This document shows positions 13,851 through 26,155 of a stretch of DNA of 64,000 nt, in pieces. The translations under genes were made by a program, and so were the position numbers. The DNA lies in the NCBI RefSeq assembly GCF_000699445.3, contig NC_067198.1, forward strand, positions 27,539,536-27,603,535. Direction: 5' to 3'. How positions within the stretch are numbered: the first letter of the stretch is position 1; the number at the start of each line of letters is the position of its first letter. The stretch is from Schistosoma haematobium. Its lineage: Eukaryota > Platyhelminthes > Trematoda > Strigeidida > Schistosomatidae. Below the pieces are notes generated by a model. The model saw only the letters and a list, made by a program, of their open reading frames with translations. It was not told where the DNA came from and did no database searches.

Positions 13851-14352
13851 CCCCCAAATGTCCTGGTATGGCCGAGAGTGGGGAGAGTCCGCTCACCCTC
13901 TCCAAATGCTTTCACATGGCCACGTGTATATAGCCTCTGACAGGGAAGTCCTACTCATTGCCTTCTCGTGGCGGGGGTGTTGTTTACGAAACTGTCCGGC
14001 GCTTTAACCGGGTTGGTGGACATGGAGAGTCCACCTAGGGGAGTTGGAAAACCTTGATTCCAAATCAATGGTGCACATGGGCTCCAGTATCCTGAAGGAA
14101 CAAATGGCGTATGAACCAGCCGTTGGTCACCGGCTTCCATTTGACTGCATCTCCTTACGATGCTACACTGTCTTGTGGGTCAGACCTTCAGGTCGAAGGC
14201 TCGGGGTGTGGTCCTCTAAGAAAACCACCTGCTTCGGTTTGGGTACCCGCGCAGTATCATAGCCTTCACACATATCAAATGAGATTTGTGTGGCACATAT
14301 GTATTTGGTACCTCCTTGTACCAATATCTATGTGTTAAAATAAATAGATAAA
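13851..14352 (-). mobile_element. Short form of the 10-kb non-LTR repeat
   Basis: Read on the minus strand, this copy carries the left part of 10246-10599 joined directly to the right part of 11729-11917. It lacks the reverse-transcriptase segment. Identity to the long form looks high on both sides. It is a compact nonautonomous member of the same family, inverted and about 2 kb from the long copy. Confidence 0.8.
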
Positions 14353-15900
14353 TAATTTATGTATAAATGAATATGATAAGATTTTTCTGTCAATGTCACA
14401 AGTTTACATGATACTTGACACAATAGAATCTGTCCTACGTCCATCATCACTTAACAGAATCCAAACAAGTATCAATCTAAGTTCAAAAACCATAGTCAGC
14501 TCAGTGAGAAAAAATAATGAAAGGACAAAAAGAAGTTAAAGTTATTATTATTAAAATTTTATCTTACAATTACAGAATAGCTAACAAATTCCTAACATCC
14601 TACCACATATCTCTTTACTGGAAATTACTAAGCTGAGAATTTTCTTAGATATTTTTTAGGATTTTGACTTTGATAAAATCCCTAATCAGCTGTTATTCAT
14701 AAATTGCATGCATGAAACATAATTCAGTTGTGAAATCTATAGCTGTGCTTTAATAGAGTTTTTGTGCATCTGTAATGATGCAAATAATACATTGTGAATG
14801 ATTGAACTTCTGTACTTCTGATTCTTTGTTCAATCTTATATTTCCCATTTGCAGAATAAATAAATTTCACTAATGACAACAGGAAAGCAACAGTCCAAAT
14901 AAATTTCTATAATGTCAAAAGGCCATAATAATAAATATCATGCAACCACACCATTTTTACACCATCCTCCATTACAGAAACCGATAAAACGTTATTTCCA
15001 TAGTTTGTGTCGCATGTCATACAGTCATTTCATGTTTCACCTTATAAGGACAAAAGTTTCATAATTATTTTACTTATCAATTGAAAATGTTTGACTGAAA
15101 ATCTGTGTTTTTTTATAGATATGTCAGACATTGATAGATCTTACAGAAAAGTCCATTTTGTTCTAAGCACTTCATTTCATTAAATATAGTGATAAAATTC
15201 GTTGGACAGATCATTAATTATTTGAAACCATCTTTAAATCGGCAAGTATTATTCATCTTGATATCTACTTTGTTATCAGACTAATGAAGCTGATTAACTG
15301 CAAAAGTAAGTACTTATCATATGGGGAATTATTATCCAACATATTCTTGTCAATATAATGTTTGCTTTATTATTTGAGTGATTAAAGTTCTTTTTATTTA
15401 TTTCGGTTTCTTTGATTATAGAACAATCATACACATGGCTTTTAGTACATAGTTGCCATTTTATAAAAAAATTCCCCTTTCTGAAATCAAAGGTAGTTTA
15501 ATGTTTCTACATATAATAATTACTGATTCTAAATATGTTTACCGATAAACCCACTTATATCATTCTAGATAATATACAGTAAAACTTGTTGTTATGGTTA
15601 CATAAAATTTACGCATCAACATATTCTACTTTATTCTGCTTATGAAAGCTATATTTTATCTCTTTTAGAAGTAATACAATTAAATTCTCCATCCACATAT
15701 GAATAATTTAAGATATTCAATGAGCGAAAATTTTGCATTTTCCCGAGTAACTTTCCATACTGTTTCGTTTATTGTCGTTGGCGTCCTCTTAAAAAGGTTC
15801 TTTTTTACGTGGTGGGGTCACTAACCCCATGTTCATTCCTCCTCTACCCGGGCTTGGGACCGGAAGTAACATTAGGAGAGTTACGAGCAGATTTACAGTG
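14353..15900. other. AT-rich intergenic sequence, nothing recognised
   Basis: No coding exon or repeat structure could be supported. Confidence 0.4.
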
Positions 15901-15905
15901 CATTA

Positions 15906-16313
15906 GACCACAACCATCATAAAAATATGCAAGTATTTCTAAACAATCGTCTACGCAAGATACTCACTGTTCGTTTACCGAATTCTATCAGCAACAACTT
16001 ACTGTCACAGAGAACAAACTAGTTTCCCTATGAAAGGGAAATTGAGAGAAGACATTGGAAGTCGATAGGACATACATTGGAAAAATAATTAAACCGCATC
16101 ACGAAGCAAGCACTAACTTGAAATTTAGAAGGGAATAGGAAAGTAAGAAGTTCAACGAATACATTGCACCGACAATCGGAAGGAGACATAAAAAGGATGA
16201 ATAGGAACTGGAAACAACTGGAAAGAATTGTCCAATTCAGAATTGGATGGAGAATATTTGTTGGCGGCCTGTGCTCCTCTACTAGGGGTAAAAGGTGTAA
16301 GTAAGGAAATAAG
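15906..16313 (+). mobile_element. SR2-like RTE 3' fragment
   Basis: A 5'-truncated, decayed copy of the C-terminal end of the RTE element seen at 35811-38730. It matches the stretch from the STIKKVQVF region through the [13 protein letters not shown] region to the conserved 3' end, with a GTAAGTAAG tail. Several frame breaks; not coding. Confidence 0.8.
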
Positions 16314-16366
16314 TCTCATACTTTTATTGTTTAATAGTAACATTAAATGTTTCTGTTTGTGCTTAT

Positions 16367-16859
16367 TGTTGTGACTTTAAGTCCGGCGAGTTATCACATA
16401 ATTTCTTCACCAATCGAAATACGACTAATTCACTCTTGTACTGTTCTAAACCAATGACGGTCGACAGGTCTGACCAGCATAGCGTCCTTATTGATCTTTC
16501 GCTCACCTAGCCCGTCTAGTTGAGTCCAAAATGCCAACAACAGCATCCACTATACGAATCATTTAGTTCAGACATACTTCGTTTATATACCAGCCAAACA
16601 GACCGCATCGCACCATAAAATAGGAAATAACATTTATATAAAATAAAGCCAAGAAGTGGCTGTGAATGTGGGAGACAGTAATTAATAAACGGAGTATAAT
16701 TTAAGAACAGTAGATCGCACAATAATGATCTATAGATCAAAATGACTCTTATAATAATGGGAATATAGATATACACAGTCTAGTAACTGAATAGGTATAC
16801 CATAAGAATATATAGATATTATTCCATTAATAGTTTTCAGAATTTACTAGGATATAACA
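16367..16859 (-). mobile_element. Solo LTR with perfect 5-bp target duplication
   Basis: A 493-bp unit, homologous to 3171-3656 over its whole length. On the plus strand it starts TGTTGTGAC and ends GATATAACA. The flanking 5-bp duplication CTTAT (16362-16366 and 16860-16864) is perfect. The promoter-like TATATAAA lies on the minus strand. No internal retrotransposon sequence is present. Confidence 0.9.
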
Positions 16860-16864
16860 CTTAT

Positions 16865-18530
16865 AGCTGATAACTGATGATTTCAATTTTTGTTCAATAT
16901 AAATTAAAAGGAAAAGAAAAAATTTACTTTATCAAATAAAAATGTTCAATAACGCTTATTATTCAATGGATGAACTCATCTGATTGAAACAACCCTAAGA
17001 TTGATAAAAAACCTGTAGTGTTTTATGAATACGAATGATTTATGATTACTTTAGTTCGTTTTATGAACCTTTTTACTGAGATTTCATAAATGAACTGTAC
17101 AAAACCATAAGTGAATGTAGAAGAAAACTCGTCTTGATTTGAACTTAGTTGTAAACTTGTTCACTTAATATTTCCATGATTATTTATCACCAGAATTGTT
17201 GATTTTGATAATCTTGTTAAGAGATATTTTGTTGTGTTTTCCTATGGAGTAATGACACACGACTTTGTGTCAGTTACACCTTGCTTCTAATTCCCTTCTT
17301 TTTATTCTTCTTTTTTGAAGTACATCTATCCATTGATGTATATATTCAACGAAAATATCATGTTTATGGTCAGTTTAAAAACAAATCAATTTAAAAATAC
17401 ACTCATTTAACATACATGGTAATATTGTCTAATGAATTTAATAACAGATTAAACATATTGAAACGTTTAAAGTGATAAGAAAACAATAAGTTATGTAAAT
17501 ATATCTAAGAGAGTCTTGTAAAACCACTGGACAATGAAGGCTGTATTATAAATTATGTTACTGTGTATATCATTACTGTAGAACTAATAAGTATCCAAGT
17601 AAATTATACACACATATTGTTTAATAACATATCAGAACCAAATATGTATAATTTCAGTTTTTCGTTAGGTAAACAGAAATTAACACACACAAAAATGTTT
17701 CTAATGCATCGGTAATAAGTTTAATCATGAATTGAAAATTGTAAAAACTATAATTCATAAACAGTATAACAGAAAATTAACTCTCAGAATCAACTAAAAG
17801 AAATAAAGTATAACTTGATGATATTTTTCATTTTGAAGAAGAGATTTTATGAAGTTAACTTTCATCATAAATTGATACTCAATAAAGAGGCTTTAAATAA
17901 CAGAATGCATTAGATAATTATTTCATCATCAAATGTATTCATTTCATGTGGAATTTAACCAAGGATATATGTATACTGTAAACACGAATTACTAAAATCA
18001 CTAAATCAAAATTCGATAATTTATACTTCTGATTTCAATCAATTCAGTAATATACGTTTAATGAATAAAAATTTCAAACTTCACCAATTATAGGTTCTTA
18101 ACTAAATCATTTTAACCTCATATGAATTCCTGCTTCCTGTATCCTATTTCTTGATCTTTATATTTAAATCCTAAGTAAAATAAGTCATAAAATGTGAAGT
18201 AATGATGTTTATATAAAAATTATAAAAGGAAATAAACCACAAGCAAGCCATATTTATTAGAAAAGTAATTATGGTAAGGAGACATTTCATTTTAAATGGA
18301 TTTTTTTTCTAATGATGAATTCAAATAAAAATAAATAATCGAAAACATGATTAAAATAGACACACAACAAACTGGATATGATATTCTTTTTTTATTTGTT
18401 AAGTTATTGATAAATTGATTTTCAGGAAGAATTTGTTTTGACTAGTTTCACTATTCCTACCAATATTAAATAAAGAAAAGCTTATCGAACTATTTAGAAG
18501 GTCAGATTCACAATCTCTCTCTCTCAGGAT
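16865..18530. other. AT-rich intergenic sequence, nothing recognised
   Basis: No exon, hammerhead core or long inverted repeat was seen. Confidence 0.4.
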
Positions 18531-18536
18531 GCCAGC

Positions 18537-19132
18537 TCAATGGTTTACAGGTTAAGCGTATGCACGTGAGAACGAAAAATCCTGAGTCCGAAGACCGCGA
18601 GTGGGATCTTGCATGGGCACTAATGAGGAGTCCTATATTAGAACGAAACGGTCATCCAGTGCTTTCAGGTTTTTCATAGTAGTCTAGTTTCAATTGACTC
18701 ATGATCTCAACTATTGAAATTACTATAACATCCGCTAAAGCCGCTTATGATGTGCATCAACATATATTCACTAGTGACCGGCTTCAACAGGTATTTCCTG
18801 GAATTCTAGTGAGAAGCAGTAACCAGTGGAGTTCAACCGGGTCTGTTATGAGATAGTAACTCACTGATGACAATGGTGGATGTGTTGCTTAATTTCGTGG
18901 ATTAGTTAAAGTCAGACATTAATACCGTTAGATGCCAGCTGGCTCAGTGATCTAGTTGTTAAGCGCTCGTTCGCGAGACTGATAGGTCCGGGGTTCGAAC
19001 CCCGTGAGTCGTGGTCGTAGATGCACACTGCTGAGGAGTCCCATACTAGGCTTTCCATGATGGTCTAGCTTTAATTGACTCATGATCTCAACTATTAAAT
19101 TACTAAAATCTCCACAAAACCCTCTTCTGATA
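18537..19132 (+). mobile_element. Tandem dimer of hammerhead SINE
   Basis: A first partial unit (18537 to about 18740) starts at the tRNA-like region and includes a ribozyme with a mutated core (AATGAGGAG). A second fuller unit (about 18752-19132) has the B-box GGGTTCGAACC (18991-19001). The second ribozyme has lost its GAAA half by deletion near 19048. Both keep the conserved 3' tail ending CTTCTGATA. Confidence 0.8.
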
Positions 19133-19140
19133 AAAAAACC

Positions 19141-20795
19141 TTATCATTTAATAAACAATTTTTTGAAATATAAAACGCGATTTCAACAAAATAATCTTAA
19201 ATAATAAATCTTAATTGTTACAAGAACGTTATTTATTTCAAAGTGGGAAATTTGTAATACCCTAAATTATTTCAATTTTATGATATAAAAGTAATTGAAA
19301 TCTTTTTGATTGTGTTCATTTCCTATTGTTAAATATTTTGTTTGTTCTTAAAACTTTTATTCAACAAAAAATCCTACATTTAGATCACATGTTACTTAAT
19401 TTAGTTTAGATATTTCTTTCATACGCTTTAAGGTGATCTATTTTATTTACTCAATACAGATAATGATAAACGGTAGTTCTTGAAATTTGATCAATGTAAA
19501 AATATAGTGAATAGTTAGTAGGATTGTATAGTTGAGTAGAATATTCTCTGCATTGTGAAAGAAGTTATTAAACTTGTCTTTGGATGACTGTATCCCAACT
19601 ATCATTATTTTCCTACAAACTGTTTTCGAATAGATAATACTGATTAAATGTCACATTCTCGAACATAGCACACTTTCAACTCTATCAGAAACCGGAGTAT
19701 GGGGATTCAGTGATTAACATTCTCATCTCCAATCACTTGTTGTTACCAAACTTTCATGAACGCTTCCAGTAAACTGCCTCCACGGCACGTAAACGTCTGA
19801 TACTCAATCAATTTAAATCATGATCATGAAGCATCTTTGAAAAACTTACCTGGAACTCACGAGGCTGTGATTAAGTGGATAAGTGATATGACTGAACATA
19901 ATAATAAGTAAAATTGATTTACCTCACCAAGTTTAAAACAAAATTTTGACCTTAAGCGTTATTTAAAATCATACAATCCTATAAGGAGTGTTAGATAATA
20001 TATTCAGAGAGATGCCCTGATAATCGACCGATACATTAATGATGTTGTTTTTTTTCATTTGTACAAGTAAATAAGGTTTCTGGCACACAACCGCTACAAC
20101 TTCAGCAAGTGGAAGTTAGGTTCTGTTAAAACCTTGAAGAATTCGATTGTATATACTCTATGTCTTATGTCATCCAAATATTTATAAAGTAAACTATTAT
20201 AAGCTCATATTCTACATAATTACTACGTCTTGAAAAACGTTTAAAAAATTTATGGTAACATCTTCCTTGTCTACCAATGTAACTGCCATGTTTGATATGT
20301 ACAATACTATTCACGAAGTCTGAGTTAACATGAGGAAGAAATCTTGCAACTTTCGATTGTGCTGATAAACTTAATGTCTTATACAAGGTGATCACTTTAG
20401 TAATAGAATATGTTCAGATGATTTGGTTGTTTAGCCTTCTATTTATCACCACTACCATTAAAAACTTTTTTTAATTCAAATCCATATGTCAAATCACATC
20501 ACTTGTTTCGGGTAAATGAAGAGCTTAAAAAAATTGTTAAGCGAAACATAATATTTTCAATCTAAAATAATCCAAACTGATTGTTGGATTTTCGAACTAG
20601 ACTATGTAAGAAATTCATTACTGAGTTGTATATTTATTCACTAGTAGATAAATTAATAAATTATATCCATAGTTTAGAAAGTATTCAACTCTGGAATATA
20701 AACTAACGACTACTTTCAAATACAATTGATATAACATCAACAAAACATAAGTAATGTATATGGTTCGCTAAAGATATTTGTTTCGTATATTGTAC

Positions 20796-20800
<5 letters not shown>
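19141..20800. other. AT-rich intergenic sequence, nothing recognised
   Basis: No gene, repeat family or RNA gene could be supported. The minus ORF at 20165-20395 shows no recognisable family. Confidence 0.4.

Positions 20801-20839
<39 letters not shown>
20801..20839. repeat. (AT)n microsatellite
   Basis: About 39 bp of uninterrupted AT dinucleotide repeat. Confidence 0.95.
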
Positions 20840-20842
<3 letters not shown>

Positions 20843-21223
20843 TTTGTTATATAACGAAGAATTCATTAGGTACTTATGAACAGTATCACCAATTAAGGAA
20901 TCCTGATTTTCCCATTCAACATCATTCATTCGTTAAGCTAAATCTGGTCTTAACTTTATTGAATTTTGTTAAATATTATATTTTGCATATTCTTCCTTTT
21001 ATTATGAAATTTTGCCCCGTTTTGAAGATTCACTTGAGCTACATCAAGATAAATATATCAATCTTTAATTTACAATCACAATATTCTTTGTAATTTTATA
21101 GTGTTAGAAGCTGATACAAAACCTTGAAGTAAAATAATGAATTCAATTGGTTTTGTAAATCTCCATGGGCTTACTCTGTTTAAAATTATCTAAGAAATTA
21201 AATATATTCGATGAACAGAACTA

Positions 21224-21623
21224 AAAATGGATAATGGCTAACACTGGAATCCAGGACTCGTCAGCTGGATGTACCTGCATCTCCGAGTTGATACTTACTC
21301 CACTTCAAACGCCATCACACTAACCACTTAGCTAATGAGTCCTGATAGTCACTTGCTTGTGCAATGAGATGAAGTTCAAATTCACTTGGTATTGTTTACT
21401 TGAATATTCCCATTGATCTTCACGACTGCAACTGATCAGTCTCTTATCAGCATATATGCATCCTGTGTGGATTGCTAGCCACCATCCACCTTTGTTATAA
21501 TGCCTCTAACTTAAATCAATATCAAGGAAATCCACACTTGTTGCACATATGTTAATAAGAGACTGATCAATTGCAATCGTGAACCTCAACAGGAAGATTC
21601 AAGTAAACATTCCCAAGTGAAAT
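21224..21623. mobile_element. SM-alpha-like retroposon, foldback form
   Basis: A minus-strand SM-alpha unit (about 21224-21480) has a tRNA-like part and a ribozyme remnant CTGACGAGTCC that lost the rest of stem II and GAAA. It switches to a plus-strand partial copy (about 21480-21623). The two arms (21385-21478 and about 21530-21623) form an imperfect inverted repeat of about 95 bp. The junction is shared with 33729-34169. Confidence 0.75.
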
Positions 21624-21952
21624 CAAACTAATTAATGTTTAGTAATATTGTTATTATTATTTAAATAATTTTAATTAGTCATAAAGAAGATTCCAGTTGC
21701 ATTAAATTATTAAGTGAATATGGTAACAGTTTTAGTTTGTTACAGAAATCAAATATCACTGAAAATCATATGATTAGTTAATAATAATACTTTTTAATTA
21801 TTCATCACGGTTCATTGGTTGACTTTTATTAATATTATGAATATTACATGAATAGTACAGTTATTAATTCCTACTTTTCATGATGTATAGTGATAGTAGC
21901 CTGGGTAATGAAAACATCATTCTAACCTGGAGATTTCAACTATATTATATAG

Positions 21953-22412
21953 TATCAGATGGGTTTTGTAGATATTATAGTGATTTGAATGGTTTAGATC
22001 ATGAGTCAGTTGAAGCCAGACCACCATGGAAAACCTAGAAGCGATGGAAGGCCATTTCATCCTAATGTGGGACTCCTCAGCAGCGCGCATCCACGACCTC
22101 GCTCCCTGCGAGATTCCAACCCAGGACCTACTGGTTTCGCGCGCGAGCACTTAATCACTAAACCACTGACCCGGTATCCAACGGTGATGATGTCTAACTT
22201 CAACTAATCCACAAAATTGAGCGACACATCCACCATTGTCTTCAGTGAGTTACTATCTCACAACAGTAGGTCCTGGGTTGGAATCTTGCAGGGGGAGAGG
22301 TCGTGGATGCACACTACCGAGGAGTTCCACAATGGGATGAAACGGCCGTTCAGTGCTTCCAGGTTTTCCATGGTGATCTAGTTTCAACTGACTCATGATC
22401 TTAACCATTAAA
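21953..22412. mobile_element. Head-to-head foldback of hammerhead SINE
   Basis: A minus SINE (21953 to about 22266) contains a ribozyme with CTGAGGA and GAAA kept. It runs into a plus SINE truncated at the B-box region (about 22266-22412). The plus ribozyme core is mutated (CCGAGGA). The 3' ends face outward. The flanks share a TATTATATAGTA-like stretch (about 21943 and 22416), but this is too AT-rich to be a firm target duplication. Confidence 0.75.
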
Positions 22413-22446
22413 ATTATATTGTATAGATTGTTACTAAGCCACATAA

Positions 22447-22530
22447 TATATTTGTAATACCCCAATGAGTAGAAAAATTAAATTTTCTGACTTTTTGTAA
22501 CTCAATGTAAGCCGCTTATTTGAAGAATAA
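22447..22530. repeat. Partial TIR element arm
   Basis: An arm with GTAATACCCCAATGAGTAG followed by a TTTCTGAC-like stretch and GTAAGCC. It matches the arms at 34450-34657, 41020-41112 and 56671-56784. Confidence 0.45.
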
Positions 22531-22549
22531 GTTAATTAATTTAACTAAC

Positions 22550-23391
22550 CCAAGTTTAAACAGTAGAAAGGAACAAAGCAAATATATTTAGTACGATCAG
22601 TCAAAAAACAGATCTGACCAACTTAATGTCATATCACCCCGGTCACAATAATTTATGTGTAACATGCTTGTGTATTTGTATGTGTTAATGAGTGAAAAAT
22701 GTAACATTTTTAATATGAAAGGAGAGAGCAAACAACAGAAAAAAATAAGACTATTATAACCGAAGAGAATTAAAAAAAGAACGGTAGCATATAGTTAACA
22801 TTTTACAACTTAATGATGTTTTGAATTTGTAAATACTGTAATAAGCCCTTGAGTTTCAGATTTGTTAGAAATGAATAATTATGATTGTTAGTTACATATG
22901 CTCATAGACCGTTATAAATTACTTACATAATAGTGATAAACTCAAACCGAAACAACATAGTGGTTAACATAATTTTTTTTCGTTTTCTATCTTTTTAAGA
23001 AGCGAGAGATGAATACATTGGAATCCATGTATCTAGTGTATGATGGATGAAAAATTTGTTACATCAGCTAACTGAGTATGGAAGCCAGATAGTGGCTATT
23101 AAAGACATTTATAAGATGTATTTACAGTTTTTATTCACGTTAAACAAAATTAAATGATATACATCAATCGTTTCCCAAATTTTAAATTGGAAACTATTAC
23201 TTTATCAGCGCATTCTCTAAATTACTGCTTACATTTGATTTATTCAACACAGAAATTCAATATTACTGGAGTATTAAGACAAACGTAGTATCGTGTGACA
23301 TTCAATTAAGACTAAATTTTCTAGCTATAATCCTTATGAAAAGTTTTACAAATCATATCTCAGTCAATTTCAAATGAACAAGTGAGAGTAA
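22550..23391. other. AT-rich sequence, nothing recognised
   Basis: No feature could be supported here. Confidence 0.4.
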
Positions 23392-23395
23392 TTAA

Positions 23396-23848
23396 AGAGG
23401 AAGAATGTATTTGTAAAATCTCAGCGAATGAATTTTGAAGAAAATCTAGCGCTTCCCCTGGCAATCTGGTCAAAGCTTTTTCAAGGAAATATAATCAAAC
23501 ATCAAAATTATCGAATATAAATAGGTACATGGTTTTCCGGTTCACTGTATACTGAATAGGTTATTCAATCAATGTTAACAATGTATAAAGTAGGTATTTA
23601 CATTAGTGTGTAAGAGACGTGTGGTGTGAAAACGAAAGGTGTTAAGATAATAGATTGTGTGTATACGTAAGTGATAAGAAATTTTATTCACTATATAATG
23701 TCTTCGGTCGGTGAATATTAAGAAAACATATAATTTTTTATATATAATATGAATCGAAAATGTCACATGATGCATTAAATTGCCAGGTGAAACGTTGGAT
23801 TTACTTCAAAATTCATTCGCTAAGATTTTACAAATACATTCTTCCTCT
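23396..23848. mobile_element. 453-bp TIR element flanked by TTAA
   Basis: Long terminal inverted repeats of about 75-80 bp: positions 23396-23475 pair with about 23775-23848. The outer ends read AGAGGAAGAATG on both strands. TTAA lies on each side (23392-23395 and 23849-23852), which would fit a TTAA-targeting DNA transposon. TTAA is common in this AT-rich DNA, so the superfamily stays open. No transposase frame is inside, so it would be nonautonomous. A related partial arm lies at about 40490-40612. Confidence 0.65.
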
Positions 23849-24603
23849 TTAATGTCTCACATTAACTCGGCGCCAAAATACTGTGAAACTATTCGATCAA
23901 ATTTAGACAAAAGTTCTTAAGTGAGAATAATGTCTTACATTTTGTGCGTTTTTTTTAAGTTCAACTTATCAAGAAAGCAGTATAGTAAATTCACATCATT
24001 TTCAAATTCAGTGAACAATTAATCAACATCCTTTTTTACTTCGAATATAATTGTCTTCGGATAACTTTGAACATATTTACCTTAAATGAGTTACAAGAAA
24101 CTTATGATAGATGTTCATAAGTAAATAGTTCCGAAAAGGTTTTGTAGCGAACAAGAACATGAGTGGAGACAATCGAATGCATTTGGCGCAAAATTACAGG
24201 ACTTGTTAATAAAATCTAACAATCAAATAGTAAATGTTTAATTTGCGAAATGTCCATCAGTTGTCTCAAAATGACTCAGACTTCATTGATCTTGCGTTTT
24301 CATACAAATTGCATTCTGTTTCCATTCTTTACCGTTTGATCCTCTTGTTTCTCTGTTGCCAGACATTCTGTTCACGACTAACATCATATACTATTTATGT
24401 CGGCAAAAGTAGCACACACCAAGGTTTTACCTCATATTTACCTGTATAATATAATTGTTTTACTCGAAACAGTAATTTTTAGATGATAAAGGCAAAGAAT
24501 GTATGTCATGTTCAAAATTAAATAAGCAATAATTATAAATAATGCTCAAATAAAACTTTTTATGAATCTAAGAAAGTAATTCGAAACTATAAAAGAATAA
24601 ATC

Positions 24604-25188
24604 TTAAGATTTCTCAGATTGTCTATCTTTCCAAAGAGTTTTTTTAAACCATTCACGAGTAAATGAAATTGATGGTGCATTTGGCTCTTCAATTCTTGAT
24701 AAATCATCCATAGAACTTTTCCAATTATTTTTTAAATATACACTATTATGTGTCGAAAGGTAATTCTTGTTTTCATTTTGCTTTGAAATAGTCGTATCAA
24801 CTGGTGATAAAGGTGTTATATCATCTGGAAGTTTAACAGTTTTAAAATTTGAATTTGTAACAACAGGTCTTTTAAATTTGGCTTGTGCTAGTCGAACATA
24901 GTGTAAACGTTTGCCTGATAAATCTTGAATATCACTGAGTTCTGGTGGTATTTGATCTTGTTGCATATCGGATCGTTTCCCCAAAAGTCCAGACCATAAA
25001 CCACAATAAGCACTAGCTAGACTTAACTGTTCAGAGTTCAATTTATTTTCTTCAGCTGAACACTCATTGAAGTTATTGTTATTTAACATCTCTTGGCTGA
25101 TCATTCGGTTATCAAATTTAAGCGATTTTAAATCAGGTGACTTTGATCGAGTATAATCTTTTTCTATTGAATTAATCAGTAACAAGAC
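24604..25188 (-). CDS. HYCC1: Hyccin/FAM126 coding exon 5 (C-terminus)
   Basis: The acceptor is TTTCATTTCAG before 25188 (phase 0), and the stop TAA is at 24606-24604. It starts VLLLINSIEKDYT, which completes the last hyccin helix (family PLLVANAI-like segment). About 180 polar residues follow, rich in Ser, Asn, Lys and Glu, with SPD and SPV sites that could be phosphorylated. A disordered tail of this kind is typical of the family. Codon use is more balanced than in exon 2. The end WFKKTLWKDRQSEKS is not recognisable elsewhere. A 3' polyadenylation signal was not identified with confidence. Confidence 0.85.
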   Translation of the reverse strand, partial: VLLLINSIEKDYTRSKSPDLKSLKFDNRMISQEMLNNNNFNECSAEENKLNSEQLSLASAYCGLWSGLLGKRSDMQQDQIPPELSDIQDLSGKRLHYVRLAQAKFKRPVVTNSNFKTVKLPDDITPLSPVDTTISKQNENKNYLSTHNSVYLKNNWKSSMDDLSRIEEPNAPSISFTREWFKKTLWKDRQSEKS

Positions 25189-25644
25189 CTGAAATGAAAG
25201 TGAAAATTAAGTATTAACTTCTGTTTTGTACACGTCTTTTAAGACATTTGCCATTATCTGTTCCCTATTAAACATCATTAGAATTATTTAAGTAGTATAA
25301 TTAGACTTCAGATATTGTTATTTTATATATTTGAATACCTGTCTATTATTATGTGCTAGAATTTGCCTAAAACCACAGAATAACGGATTCTATCTCATAA
25401 TGTGAAAACAGTTAATGTTGTAGAATAATGAGACTTTATCTCTTTTCATCTGCTTTGACTTTCAAATATACATTAGTTTTCTAAGTAAAATATTTCGTAT
25501 TTTAAGTTCAACTGACATTTTCTTGATGATTAATTTACTGTTACTTCTACATTTCTTTTTTCAGTTTTTTTCCCAATTAATCTGTAAACTTCACAAATAT
25601 TCCTCATTCTCTCTACCATTATTCACATAACTACAATAACACGT

Positions 25645-25974
25645 TCACAATTGATTGATCACTGGGTGGTGATCAATGTCATGCTTGTCTAGTCCTTATT
25701 AGTGCAGATCGAATGCTATCGATCATGTTGCAATGTGGCCACCAGTCTAGGTGACTCGACACTGCGGGCACTATGTATTGAGATTTAGATGGTGGTTGGA
25801 GGTAGTCAACAGGAAACCCTGGACCCGGGTTTCGTGCTACTTGGCACTCGTTAGCAGTGTCGAGTCACCTAGACTGGTGGCCACATTGCAACATGATCGA
25901 TAGCATTCGATCTGCACTAATAAGGACTAGACAAGCATGACATTGATCACCACCCAGTGATCAATCAATTGTGA
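25645..25974. repeat. 121-bp perfect inverted repeat
   Basis: The arm 25645-25765 is the exact reverse complement of 25854-25974 by eye, with an 88-nt spacer. The spacer reads as a minus-strand hammerhead region whose core has one change (CTAACGA). The perfect arms imply recent formation or ongoing conversion between the arms. Confidence 0.9.
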
Positions 25975-26008
25975 TTACATCTCAGTCCTACAGGAGGTTA
26001 GTCAAGGC

Positions 26009-26075
26009 TCGGATAGCTCAGTGGTAACGTCTCTGACTGTGAAGCTGGGTGACACGAGATCGAATCCGCCAGGGA
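26009..26075 (+). promoter_or_regulatory. tRNA-like internal Pol III promoter of SM-alpha element
   Basis: The A-box-like TAGCTCAGTGGTAACG (about 26016-26031) and B-box-like GAGATCGAATCC (about 26057-26068) have tRNA spacing. The sequence does not fold as a complete tRNA, so it is read as a SINE promoter and not as a tRNA gene. Confidence 0.7.
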
Positions 26076-26095
26076 GCACCAGTTCCCTCAAGATT

Positions 26096-26155
26096 ACAGG
26101 TACACCTTGCTGACGAGTGCCAAGTAGCACGAAACCCGGGTCTAGGGTTTCCTGT
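26096..26155 (+). ncRNA. Intact hammerhead ribozyme (SM-alpha type)
   Basis: The core CTGACGA is at 26110-26116. Stem II is GTGC/GCAC with a 6-nt loop, followed by GAAA at 26131-26134. Stem III is the short palindrome ACCCGGGT, followed by C at the predicted cleavage site, giving GTC. Stem I arms are CAGG...ACACCTTG upstream and TAGGGTTTCCTG downstream, with an internal loop. This follows the published schistosome hammerhead layout, including its very short stem III. All conserved core bases are present. Confidence 0.85.
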
